Shown: piece after piece, positions 18,140 to 25,865 of the stretch | Layout of the letters: each line of letters opens with the position of its first letter | How positions within the stretch are numbered: the stretch's first letter is position 1 | DNA from: Chloroflexota bacterium | GTDB taxonomy: Bacteria; Chloroflexota; Dehalococcoidia; Lucifugimonadales; UBA3495 | Reading direction: 5' to 3' | Assembly (NCBI GenBank): GCA_028874075.1 | Contig: JAPPLU010000060.1 | Span: forward strand, 97,593-161,592 | Length of the DNA stretch: 64,000 nt | Program-made: the position numbers and the translations under genes | Notes under the pieces: generated by a model | Told to the model about the DNA's origin: nothing | Database searches by the model: none | What the model saw: only the letters and a program-made list of their open reading frames with translations

Positions 18140-18631
18140 TCACCTAACCGCGCGCATGGCCTGGCGGGCGGCCATATCCATTTCTCGGTCGCGGATGGCA
18201 CGGCGCTTGTCAAACTGGCGTTTGCCCCGGGCGAGACCCAGTTCCACCTTAGCTACGTGGTTCTTGATGTAGAGCCTTAGGGCCACGATGGTCAATCCCT
18301 TCTGAGATACTTCGTCGGTAAGACTGTCGATCTCGTCCTTGTGGAGGAGCAGCTTGCGGGGGCGCCTGGGTTCGTGGTTGAAGATGCTGGCCGGGTCGTA
18401 CTGGGCGATGTGGGAATTCATAAGCCAGATTTCGCCGTTCATGGGCCTGGCGTAGGCGTCCCGTAAGTCCACCTTGCCAGCCCGAATCGACTTTATCTCG
18501 GTACCGGTCAAGGCCAGGCCGGCCTCGTACCGGTCCAGGATTTCGTAATTGAAGGTGGCCTGTCGGTTGAAAGTAATGGTCCGATTATTGGGCTGCTCTT
18601 TGGCTGCCGTCTTTTTCTTTCTGCTGGGCAT
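18140..18631 (-). CDS. smpB: SsrA-binding protein SmpB
   Basis: SmpB carries tmRNA to stalled ribosomes in trans-translation. The 163-residue protein has an N-terminal Lys-rich extension, then the OB-fold core: FNYEILDRYEAGLALTGTEIKS, RDAYARPMNGEIWLMN and the helix-forming KRRAIRDREMDMAARQAMRAVR tail that mimics the tRNA anticodon arm. No tmRNA gene (ssrA) was recognised nearby. Confidence 0.97.
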   Translation of the reverse strand: MPSRKKKTAAKEQPNNRTITFNRQATFNYEILDRYEAGLALTGTEIKSIRAGKVDLRDAYARPMNGEIWLMNSHIAQYDPASIFNHEPRRPRKLLLHKDEIDSLTDEVSQKGLTIVALRLYIKNHVAKVELGLARGKRQFDKRRAIRDREMDMAARQAMRAVR

Positions 18632-18660
18632 TGTATCTAGTCTTCCAGGAAGTGATTAAC

Positions 18661-19869
18661 TTAAAACTGGGGCCTGTCAGGGTTTCCCGGCCTGCCTCCC
18701 AGCAATTCTATCGCTCGGTCCAGTTGCGGGTCCGAATCAGACTCCGGGTCGGCCTCCACCACAATTGTAGGAGTAATGCCGGAACCCTCAATCAGGGTGC
18801 CGTTGGGTGAATACCACCGGGCAATCGTGTAATAAATGCCCGAACCGTCGGACAGGCGGTGCCTGGTGTTGACGCTGCCCTTGCCGAAAGTAGACTTTCC
18901 TACCACCGGGGCGCGGTCGTGGTCGATAATGGCTCCGGCGAATACCTCGCTGGCGCTGGCGCTGTACTGGTTGACCAGCACAACCATGGGAATGTCCTTT
19001 CCATTTCCGCCCGAGGAGACGTTCCACTCCCGACGATTGCCGAGGCCGTCCAGTTCGTAAGTAACGAGGCCATCCTTCAGAAACTGGCTGGTTACATCTA
19101 CTACCACGCCCAGCAGGCCGCCGGGATTGTAGCGCAAGTCAACGATGAGCCCCCGACCGTTATTATCCTTGAACTCCCGCAGCGCCTCGGCAACCTGGCT
19201 GTTGGTATTGGTGGCAAAGCTGGAAATTTGCAAGTGGCCGATGCCGTCTTCCAGCATGGAAAAGCGCACTGTCTCCAGGGGAATTTCACCCCGGATTATT
19301 TGGATCAACACGGGATCAAATTCACTGGCGTGGAGCACCAGCAGTTCCACCGTGGTGCCCTTGCGACCTCTGATTCGGGAAACGGCCTCCTGCAGGCTGA
19401 GGTTTTCCGTAGGTTCGCCGTCCACCTCAAGAATTACGTCGCCGGCCCGGATGCCAGCCCTCTCTGCCGGTGTGTCAGGCAGGGGGGCAATGACCGTCAG
19501 CATTTCTTCCCTGATGCCAACCTGGGCGCCAATGCCCTCGAACACACCTTGAATCTTGGATTCCTCTTCGCCAAAACGCTGGGGGTCCAAATATGAAGCG
19601 TACGGGTCGTCCAGGGCGTCCAGCATTCCCCGTATGGCCCCGCGGCTCAACTCGGTGGCGTCCAGGGTGCTGCGGTCAATGTGCTCCCGCTGGAGCAGTT
19701 CCCAGGCTTCTCCCAGCCGTCCGAACTCCGGCGGCAGTTGGGACGAGGAAGCTGTCACCGGTTCGGGCGTTTCCAGGACCCCCTGCAGCCCGTAGTTCAC
19801 GGCCAAGGCCAGCGCGGCCCCGGCCGCCATTACTACCAGGTATGTTCCAAATAGCCGGAGCTTGTTCAC
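18661..19869 (-). CDS. S41 family C-terminal processing peptidase (CtpA-like)
   Basis: Periplasm- or wall-facing serine protease of 402 residues. A single N-terminal membrane segment (residues 5-27) anchors or exports it. A PDZ domain spans about 105-195 (APLPDTPAERAGIRAGDVILEVDG). The catalytic domain has the SASASE serine motif at 303-308 and Lys330 in STFGKGSVN, the Ser-Lys dyad of S41A enzymes. The start is GTG. It is 29 bp upstream of smpB on the same strand and probably co-transcribed. Such proteases trim C-termini or clear misfolded envelope proteins. Confidence 0.94.
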   Translation of the reverse strand: MNKLRLFGTYLVVMAAGAALALAVNYGLQGVLETPEPVTASSSQLPPEFGRLGEAWELLQREHIDRSTLDATELSRGAIRGMLDALDDPYASYLDPQRFGEEESKIQGVFEGIGAQVGIREEMLTVIAPLPDTPAERAGIRAGDVILEVDGEPTENLSLQEAVSRIRGRKGTTVELLVLHASEFDPVLIQIIRGEIPLETVRFSMLEDGIGHLQISSFATNTNSQVAEALREFKDNNGRGLIVDLRYNPGGLLGVVVDVTSQFLKDGLVTYELDGLGNRREWNVSSGGNGKDIPMVVLVNQYSASASEVFAGAIIDHDRAPVVGKSTFGKGSVNTRHRLSDGSGIYYTIARWYSPNGTLIEGSGITPTIVVEADPESDSDPQLDRAIELLGGRPGNPDRPQF

Positions 19870-20022
19870 GGTGAACTCGTTCCTGTCGCCGCCGGTTGCC
19901 CGTTCAGATTCTCACCAGTTACGAAAATTGTAACATAGCGACCGTCCGGTTCCGCCGGGTTTCTTTATCCACGAAGGGTTCCTGGCTTAAGCTCCCGCCG
20001 GCCGCCGCCGCCCTCCCCAGGC

Positions 20023-20074
20023 AGGAATTTTCTGGTTTTCGTCCCATTTGGTCTCATTTTGTCCCACTTTGGGG
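20023..20074 (+). repeat. Copy C (partial) of the GGCC/TTTT-periodic intergenic element
   Basis: The sequence beginning GGAATTTTCTGGTTTTCGTC and continuing with TCCCATTTGG, TCTCATTTTG and TCCCACTTTGG has an approximately 10-11 nt period. It resembles the first half of the elements at 34024 and 51425 and has the same orientation. It lies in the 453-bp spacer between the divergent ctpA-like and HMGCS-like genes. Apart from the promoter at 20264, nothing else was recognised in that spacer. Confidence 0.5.
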
Positions 20075-20263
20075 TCTTTGACCGCGGCCAGGGCAGACAG
20101 ATCCGGCTCCGGGGGACTCCCACGGAAGGCGGCCGGGCCCTTGTGAATCCGTAGTCTCATGGTCGCCGGGTGCAATGCGAGTTGGCAAGGGGGAAGTGTC
20201 AGGCCTGACCTTCGTTTCGTTCGCCGCAGGAGTTCCTGTCGAGGGATGGAGCGGCCCCATAAA

Positions 20264-20293
20264 TTGACACGAAGAAAAAACCGCTGATAGCAT
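20264..20293 (+). promoter_or_regulatory. Promoter of the HMGCS-like/thiolase operon
   Basis: TTGACA (20264-20269) and TAGCAT (20288-20293) are 18 bp apart, ending 29 bp before the TTG start at 20323. Confidence 0.65.
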
Positions 20294-20322
20294 AGGCCCA
20301 AATTGGACAGGGAAGGTTTCGC

Positions 20323-21762
20323 TTGCCAGGAATTGTAGCCCACGGGGCCTATGTTCCCAGGTTCCGGTTGGGGGCCGAGACCGTCGGCTGGCCCGGGTCC
20401 CAGGAGAGGGCCGTAGCCAACTTTGACGAAGACAGCGTTACCATGGCCGTGGCCGCGGGCCAGGACTGCCTACAGAACAGGGACCGCAACGCCATTGACG
20501 CCCTGTTCTTCGCCAGTTCCACCGTGCCCTACGCTGAAAAGCAGGGCGCGGCCATTATCTCCGCTGCCCTGGACCTCCGACGTGACATTTTTGCCGCCGA
20601 CGTTACCGACGTGCTGCGGGCGGGCACCACGGCCCTGCGCTCGGCCCTGGACGCCGTGGCCGCCGGCTCCGCCAAACAAGCCCTTGTAGTAGTGGCCGAC
20701 AGTCGCCAGGGGGCGCCCCGCAGCGATACGGAGCGAAATTCCGGCGACGGTGCGGCGGCTTTCCTGGTGGGACAGGATGACCTGGCGGCCGAGTTTGTCG
20801 GCTCCTTTACCCTCACCGAAAATATGCTGGACAACTGGCGTTCTTCGGGCGATCCCTTCGTCCGTTCCTGGGAGGACCGCTTCGCTTCCGAGGAGGGCCT
20901 GGAGCGCATTGTCCCGGACGCTGTGGACGGGTTTCTGGCCAAGTATCAGGTGTCCCTGGCCGATGTTGCCCGGGTTGCTCTGTACGCCCCCGATGCCCGC
21001 CGCCACGCCCGCCTGGTTCGTCGGCTGGACCTGAATCCCCAGCAGGTGCAGGACCCCTTGTTCGGTCGCCTGGGCAACACCGGCGCCCCTTTCCCTTTGA
21101 TGCTCCTGTCCGCGGCCCTGGACGATGTGCCGCCCGGTGCTCTGGTCCTGGCGGTGTCCTACGGCGATGGCAGCGATGTGCTGGCCTTCAGGACTACCGG
21201 ACTGTTGCAGCCGGCTGCTGCCGCCGGCGGAAGTCTGTCCGCCTCCCTGGCCTCCCGCATCGTCTTGCCCACCTATGAGACCTATGCCAAGTGGCGCGAT
21301 GTCTGGCTGACCGGGGACGCCGCACGCCGCCCCTCTCCTTCGTCGCCCTCCGTGTCGGCTATGTGGCGGGAAAGCAACAAGAACCTGCGGCTGTACGCAG
21401 GCCGTTGCAACGCCTGTGGTTACGTCCAGTATCCGCCTCAGCGGGTCTGCGTAAACTGCCAGGCCAAGGATGATTCTGTGTCCGTCCGGCTGAGCGACCG
21501 GTCGGGAGAGGTTTTCACCTACTCCATGGATTACATCGCCGGCGCGGTGGACACGCCCCTGGTGGTCAGCGTGGTGGATTTCCACGGTGGCGGCCGCCTC
21601 ATCTGCATGTTGACAGACCGGAAACTGGACGAGGTCTGCGTGGGGATGCCGGTGGAGATGAGCTTCAGGAAGTTGCGGGTGGTGAACGGGATTCACAATT
21701 ACTACTGGAAGGCGGCGCCCCGACGCTTCGCGGTCGAAGCGGCGGTCCGCCCTGGCGGTTGA
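20323..21762 (+). CDS. HMG-CoA synthase-like protein fused to a Zn-ribbon/OB-fold (DUF35) domain
   Basis: A 479-residue fusion. Residues 1-310 follow the archaeal-type HMG-CoA synthase/KAS III thiolase fold (IVAHGAYVPRFRL, DSRQGAPRSDTERNSGDGAAAFLVG). Residues about 345-470 are a DUF35 module: a CNACGY...CVNC zinc ribbon, then an OB-fold. By eye alignment with archaeal HMGCS, the catalytic Cys position is Leu98 (DVLRAGT), the Glu position is Ser66, and the His position is Tyr in VALYAPD. If correct, it is not a working HMG-CoA synthase and may be a structural partner of the thiolase downstream. The TTG start has GGAAGG 6 nt upstream. Confidence 0.82.
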   Translation: MPGIVAHGAYVPRFRLGAETVGWPGSQERAVANFDEDSVTMAVAAGQDCLQNRDRNAIDALFFASSTVPYAEKQGAAIISAALDLRRDIFAADVTDVLRAGTTALRSALDAVAAGSAKQALVVVADSRQGAPRSDTERNSGDGAAAFLVGQDDLAAEFVGSFTLTENMLDNWRSSGDPFVRSWEDRFASEEGLERIVPDAVDGFLAKYQVSLADVARVALYAPDARRHARLVRRLDLNPQQVQDPLFGRLGNTGAPFPLMLLSAALDDVPPGALVLAVSYGDGSDVLAFRTTGLLQPAAAAGGSLSASLASRIVLPTYETYAKWRDVWLTGDAARRPSPSSPSVSAMWRESNKNLRLYAGRCNACGYVQYPPQRVCVNCQAKDDSVSVRLSDRSGEVFTYSMDYIAGAVDTPLVVSVVDFHGGGRLICMLTDRKLDEVCVGMPVEMSFRKLRVVNGIHNYYWKAAPRRFAVEAAVRPGG

Positions 21763-21776
21763 GCCGGAGGCTGGAA

Positions 21777-22946
21777 ATGAACGGCATAAAGGACCGGGTT
21801 GCGATCATCGGAATGGGCTGCACCAAGTTCGGGGAACGCTGGGACGCCAGCGCCGCGGATCTGATGGTGGAGGCCGCGTATGAGGCTTACTCCGATGCCG
21901 GCATTGAGGCCAAGGATGTGCAGGCGGCTTGGCTGGGCACGGTGAGCAGTTTCCGCACCGGCCAGCCCCTGGCCGAAGCGCTGAAGCTGGACTACATTCC
22001 CATAACCCGGGTGGAGAACGCCTGCGCCACGGCTACCGATGCCTTCCGAAATGCTGCCTACGCCGTGGCCGCCGGGATATATGACATTGTCCTAGCAGTG
22101 GGCGTGGAGAAGTTGAAGGATTCGGGCTTTTCCGGGCTCGCGGTACCGGAAGCGCCCGGCTCGGACGTTACGCCGCCCACTCCACCGCCCTCCCAGTTTG
22201 CGATGGCCGCCACCCGTTACTTCCACCAGTATGGGATTCCCTACGAGGACGGAAAGCTGACGCTGGCGCAGATTGCTGCTAAGAACCACCACAACGGCAC
22301 CCTGAACCCGCGGGCCCACTTCCAGCAGGAAATCAGCACGGAACAGGTGGTCAACGCCCCCATGATTGCCTGGCCCCTGGGCCTCTTCGACTGCTGCGGA
22401 GTGAGCGACGGCGCAGCCGCGGCCATCATCACCACGCCCGCAATTGCCCGCACCTTCCGCCAGGACTATGTGCTGGTGAAGGCCCTGGCCCTGTCAGTCG
22501 GGGCCTTTGGCGCTATTCGCAGCGACTGGGACTTTACCCATTTCCCCGAATCCGTCCGCGCCAGCCAGGCCGCCTACCAGGAAGCCGGTATCGCCAGCCC
22601 CCGCGATGAGCTGGATTTGGCGATGGTCCACGACTGTTTTACTATTACCGAGTTGATTATTTACGAAGACTTGGGCTTCACCCAGCGCGGTGGAGCCTCC
22701 CAGGACGTGGCCAATGGTTCCTTCTCCTTGGAGGGCGACTTGCCCGTCAACACCGACGGCGGCTTGAAGTGTTTCGGACACCCCATTGGCGCCAGTGGTA
22801 TCCGCATGATCTACGAGGTCTATAAGCAGCTCCAGGGCAAGGCTGGTGCCCGCCAGTTGCCCAGGGCCGACTTGGGCCTGACCCATAATCTCGGCGGCCG
22901 GCCGGGCTCTTTCACCTGCTCCGTGGCCCTTTTCGGCAATCCCTGA
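21777..22946 (+). CDS. Thiolase family protein (SCP-x/archaeal type)
   Basis: A 389-residue thiolase homologue. The acyl-accepting Cys is in VENACATATDAF and the catalytic His in CFGHPIGASGIRM. Near the C-terminus the usual second Cys is replaced by His-Asn in GLTHNLGGRPGS, as in SCP-x-type and retro-aldolase thiolases. ATG at 21777 has GGAGG 6 nt upstream; an earlier TTG at 21759 overlaps the previous gene. The spacing of 14 bp and the upstream DUF35 fusion suggest a thiolase/HMGCS-like/DUF35 complex as in archaea, or an aldolase complex as in steroid side-chain degradation. Confidence 0.88.
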   Translation: MNGIKDRVAIIGMGCTKFGERWDASAADLMVEAAYEAYSDAGIEAKDVQAAWLGTVSSFRTGQPLAEALKLDYIPITRVENACATATDAFRNAAYAVAAGIYDIVLAVGVEKLKDSGFSGLAVPEAPGSDVTPPTPPPSQFAMAATRYFHQYGIPYEDGKLTLAQIAAKNHHNGTLNPRAHFQQEISTEQVVNAPMIAWPLGLFDCCGVSDGAAAAIITTPAIARTFRQDYVLVKALALSVGAFGAIRSDWDFTHFPESVRASQAAYQEAGIASPRDELDLAMVHDCFTITELIIYEDLGFTQRGGASQDVANGSFSLEGDLPVNTDGGLKCFGHPIGASGIRMIYEVYKQLQGKAGARQLPRADLGLTHNLGGRPGSFTCSVALFGNP

Positions 22947-22978
22947 TTACCCGCTGACCGGCCTTCCCCCCCGCTCAC

Positions 22979-23072
22979 CCTGAGCCTGTCGAAGGGCCTG
23001 AGCCTGCGGAATCCGCCTCAGGCGGACCCTTGGCGGGTCGAAGGACCTGAGCCCGCGGAATCCGCCACACCC
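22979..23072. repeat. Dispersed GAGCCTGTCGAAGG repeats with TCCGCC palindromes
   Basis: CCTGAGCCTGTCGAAGG (22979-22995) is followed by CCTGAGCCTGCGGAATCC, a TCCGCC-TCA-GGCGGA palindrome (23012-23026), and a second, degraded unit (23037-23072). The same motif recurs inside minC (23901-23933). The 484-bp spacer before minC otherwise shows no convincing gene. Confidence 0.75.
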
Positions 23073-23393
23073 GCAAATCTAAACCGGTTCAAACCCGTCA
23101 AAATGTGCCCTCATTATCCCTTGCAACCCTGCCTTGGCTCCTGATATAAAAGTTACGCCAATTGGGAAGTTGTGTGTGAGGCGGTGTCCCCCTTGTTCTA
23201 CGGGTTTAACCCTTTCTATCTGTTTCTTCTGTCCCCCGTAATCCTCAGCCTGTCCAGGCACTGGCTTATTTCCCTGGAAACGCAATCCGAAAAATTGGTC
23301 CAGGCTTATTTGGATATCATGGCCGCTCCCAGCGGATTTGCCTTCGAAGGTCTGTCCTATTCCCAGAACGTTGACTGGCCCTAATCCCCCTCC

Positions 23394-23413
23394 GGCGGAT
23401 CCGCCCCGGCGGA
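23394..23413. repeat. Short palindrome just upstream of minC
   Basis: GGCGGATCCGCC (23394-23405) is a perfect palindrome that runs into TCCGCC-CC-GGCGGA (23400-23413). It ends 17 bp before the minC start, and the minC SD (GAGG) follows directly. Confidence 0.7.
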
Positions 23414-23430
23414 CACCCGAGGTAACCCCT

Positions 23431-24375
23431 ATGCCAAAAAGCCATACCATACAGCCCGATGCCATAAGGGTCGTCGGACGCGGTACCAATGTCGATTTTT
23501 CCATTGACGACTCGGTGCCTTTTGATTTGGCGGAGCGCCGGCTCCGCGAGTACCTGTCCCAGTGCCGTGGCCTCTATTCCAGGGGCAGGGTCTCGGTCAA
23601 CGTGGGACGCCGTATCCTGGCCCCCGACCAGTTGGCCTCCATCAAGAACATTCTGGGCTGCGAGACAGGCTTGACCGTTTCCCGCTACTGGTGCCCCCCC
23701 GACGTTTTGTCCACGGCCCTCGCTGGACCCGACTCCCGTCCCGCCCTGCCATCCCCCCCAACCGTCGCTCCGGAATCCCCCGTCATCACGGCGCAGGCAG
23801 GCCTCAATAACAATGGGCTCCAGTTGGCATTTCCCGGCCTTGACGCGACACAATCCACCTTCACCGAAATAGACGACGCCGGTGGCGTATCCCCCTCCCC
23901 CGCTCATCCTGGGCCTGTCGAAGGACCTGAGCATCTGGAAGGAGCCCCCGGACCTAAATTCACCGGCAACCAGGCCCTGATTATCAAGCACACCTGCCGT
24001 TCCGGTGAGGTTGTCCGCTACCAGGGAGATGTGGTGGTATTCGGAGATGTAAATCCTGGAGCGGAAATAGTAGCCGACGGTGACATTGTGGTTCTTGGGT
24101 CCCTCCGGGGCACGGCCCACGCCGGCGCGGACGGAGACTTGAAGGCCACAATCTTCGCATTGAATCTGGAATCACACCGTCTGCAGATTGGCTCCTGTGT
24201 GGGCGAGAGGCCCCATGGAACCCGGAAAGGCAAGAGCGGGCGAAAGGCCGTGAGTCCCCAAATTGCCTACCTGTCCGCCGCGGGGGACCACTCCATCTTT
24301 GTCGCCCCCTTTGATCGGTCCGCCTCGGGCGGACGAGAATACCAATGGCAATCCGTTGGTTTGCAACGACCGTGA
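23431..24375 (+). CDS. minC: Septum site-determining protein MinC
   Basis: MinC, with MinD, blocks FtsZ polymerisation away from midcell. From the ATG at 23431 (GAGG 8 nt upstream) the protein has 314 residues. An N-terminal MinC_N-like region (RVVGRGTNVDFSIDD...) is joined by a long Pro-rich linker to the C-terminal beta-helix (HTCRSGEVVRYQGDVVVFGDVNPGAEIVADGDIVVLGSLRGTAHAGADGD, in parts; about 185-240), which binds MinD and dimerises. The linker includes a translated GAGCCTGTCGAAGG-type repeat (residues HPGPVEGPEHLE). The tail after the helix is unusually long, and its last part (RSASGG) comes from a palindrome. The end overlaps the repeat shared with minD. Confidence 0.92.
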   Translation: MPKSHTIQPDAIRVVGRGTNVDFSIDDSVPFDLAERRLREYLSQCRGLYSRGRVSVNVGRRILAPDQLASIKNILGCETGLTVSRYWCPPDVLSTALAGPDSRPALPSPPTVAPESPVITAQAGLNNNGLQLAFPGLDATQSTFTEIDDAGGVSPSPAHPGPVEGPEHLEGAPGPKFTGNQALIIKHTCRSGEVVRYQGDVVVFGDVNPGAEIVADGDIVVLGSLRGTAHAGADGDLKATIFALNLESHRLQIGSCVGERPHGTRKGKSGRKAVSPQIAYLSAAGDHSIFVAPFDRSASGGREYQWQSVGLQRP

Positions 24376-24537
24376 TTCCCGTATTGCGACCGCTGCAATC
24401 CCACCATCAAAAACCACGGAGGAGTTCCCTATGTCTGAGATCCGCTTGGGCGGGAAGGGTAAAACCACTGGCAATCCGTCGGTTTGTAGTGAGCGTGATT
24501 CCCGTATTACGACCGCTGCAATCCCACCATCAAAAAC
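24346..24537 (+). repeat. Two 69-bp direct repeats across the minC/minD junction
   Basis: Copy 1 (24346-24414) and copy 2 (24469-24537) begin TGGCAATCCG and end CCACCATCAAAAAC, with a handful of differences. The offset is 123 bp, a multiple of three. Copy 1 spans the minC stop codon; copy 2 lies inside the minD N-terminal extension and ends exactly where the conserved MinD sequence (KTIVVTSGKGG) begins. Confidence 0.85.
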
Positions 24538-25342
24538 AATCGTCGTCACTTCCGGCAAGGGCGGCGTCGGCAAGACCACCACTACCGCCAACATCGGCGC
24601 CGGCCTGGCCCTCCGCGGCCACCGGGTTGTGGTTATGGACACCGATATCGGCCTGCGCAACCTGGACGTGGTCATGGGCCTCGAAAACCGCATCGTGTAC
24701 GACCTGGTGGACGCCATCGAGGGTCGCTGTAAGCTCAACCAGGCTATGATCCGCGACCGCCACCAGCAGGAGCTATACCTTATCCCCGCAGCCCAGACCC
24801 GCGACAAGAACTGCATCAACCCCGAACAGTTGACCGACCTCTGCCGCCGCCTCGAGGAGGACTTCGATTACATCATCATCGACTGTCCCGCCGGTATTGA
24901 ACAGGGTTTCCGCAACGCCATCGGCCCGGCCCAGGAAGCAATAGTCGTTACCACCCCGGAAGTCTCCGCCATCCGCGACGCCGACCGGGTAATCGGCCTC
25001 CTGGAGGCGGCGGAACTCCAGCATCCCAGGCTCATTATCAACCGCATCCGCCCCGGCATGGTCAAGCGCGGGGACATGCTGGACAAGGACGACATCGTGG
25101 AACTCCTTGCCGTGGATGTCCTGGGCCTGGTCCCCGCCGACGACCGGCTCATTACCGCCACCAACCAGGGCGTCCCCGTCATCCACGACCGGAAAGCCCC
25201 CTCCGGCCAGGCCTTTGCCCGCATCGCCGCCCGCATCGACGGCGACGACGTCCCCCTCATGGACCTCGAACCCAAGTCCAACCTGATGAACCGTGTCCGG
25301 TACCTCATGGGCATCAACCGAAGCGAGTACACCCATGCTTAG
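24431..25342 (+). CDS. minD: Septum site-determining ATPase MinD
   Basis: A ParA/MinD P-loop ATPase that binds the membrane in its ATP form and recruits MinC. The deviant Walker A is SGKGGVGKTTT, followed by VVMDTDIGLRNLD and the DCPAGIEQGF switch. The C-terminal amphipathic membrane-targeting helix is visible (NLMNRVRYLMGI). The ATG at 24431 has GGAGGAG 6 nt upstream, giving 303 residues; typical MinD has about 265-270. The extra 36 N-terminal residues are mostly encoded by the second junction repeat. minD overlaps minE by 8 nt. Confidence 0.96.
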   Translation: MSEIRLGGKGKTTGNPSVCSERDSRITTAAIPPSKTIVVTSGKGGVGKTTTTANIGAGLALRGHRVVVMDTDIGLRNLDVVMGLENRIVYDLVDAIEGRCKLNQAMIRDRHQQELYLIPAAQTRDKNCINPEQLTDLCRRLEEDFDYIIIDCPAGIEQGFRNAIGPAQEAIVVTTPEVSAIRDADRVIGLLEAAELQHPRLIINRIRPGMVKRGDMLDKDDIVELLAVDVLGLVPADDRLITATNQGVPVIHDRKAPSGQAFARIAARIDGDDVPLMDLEPKSNLMNRVRYLMGINRSEYTHA

Positions 25343-25646
25343 CAAACTCCTGCGCGCCAAGACACCCAATGTCATTAGGTCCGCCCGCGGCGGACCGGAC
25401 AACACCAGGAGCATCGCCAAGAATCGCCTTAACGCGGCGCTCAGCCGGGACCGCTACGACCTTCTGGGCCCAGTCCGCTCCGGGCGGAGGGATTCCCTGG
25501 AGCGGGATCTGTATGCGGCCATTTCCAGCCACCTGGAGGTGGACAGCGAGTTCCACGAACTGGAGATTCGCCGGCTCAACGACTCCTTCTACCTGGTGGC
25601 CAGCGTCCGCATCCAGGCCATGCTCCCCTGGGCCCCCGCAGGTTAG
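25335..25646 (+). CDS. minE: Cell division topological specificity factor MinE
   Basis: MinE stimulates MinD ATPase and drives the Min system to the poles. The ATG at 25335 overlaps the minD stop. The 103-residue protein aligns with MinE: SIAKNRLNAALSRDRYDLL (the MinD-contact helix) and the topological domain HLEVDSEFHELEIRRLNDSFYLVASVRIQ. Two short segments unlike the family, RSARGG and VRSGRR, are encoded by palindromes GTCCGCC-CGC-GGCGGAC (25379-25395) and TCCGCTCCGGGCGGA (25474-25488). It closes the minCDE operon. Confidence 0.9.
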   Translation: MLSKLLRAKTPNVIRSARGGPDNTRSIAKNRLNAALSRDRYDLLGPVRSGRRDSLERDLYAAISSHLEVDSEFHELEIRRLNDSFYLVASVRIQAMLPWAPAG

Positions 25647-25671
25647 CTCGTCCCTGCCTGCCCGCCCACAG

Positions 25672-25815
25672 GTCCGCCTCGGGCGGATCATCCCGGGAAA
25701 GGCAGCCTTTCATCTAACAGGTACCGGGTTTATAATCTCCCCATCCTTCCCCCAAAGTCCCTTCCGCCTCGATGGGGGTCCGCCTCATGCAGATCCGCCC
25801 GTGGCGGGAAGGCTA
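25672..25815. repeat. TCCGCC...GGCGGA palindromes after minE, with a possible promoter
   Basis: GTCCGCC-TCG-GGCGGAT at 25672-25688 and a looser pair at 25781-25812. Between them TATAAT (25731-25736), with CTTTCA 18 bp upstream, may be a weak promoter for the MFS gene. Confidence 0.55.
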
Positions 25816-25865
25816 GAGCCTGCCCTGAACTCGATTCAGGGATGGGGCCAAGCCCAAACTAAATT

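Noticed and set aside
23172..23384. A 70-residue plus-strand frame before minC
   Set aside because: No SD, no similarity, and it lies among repeats.
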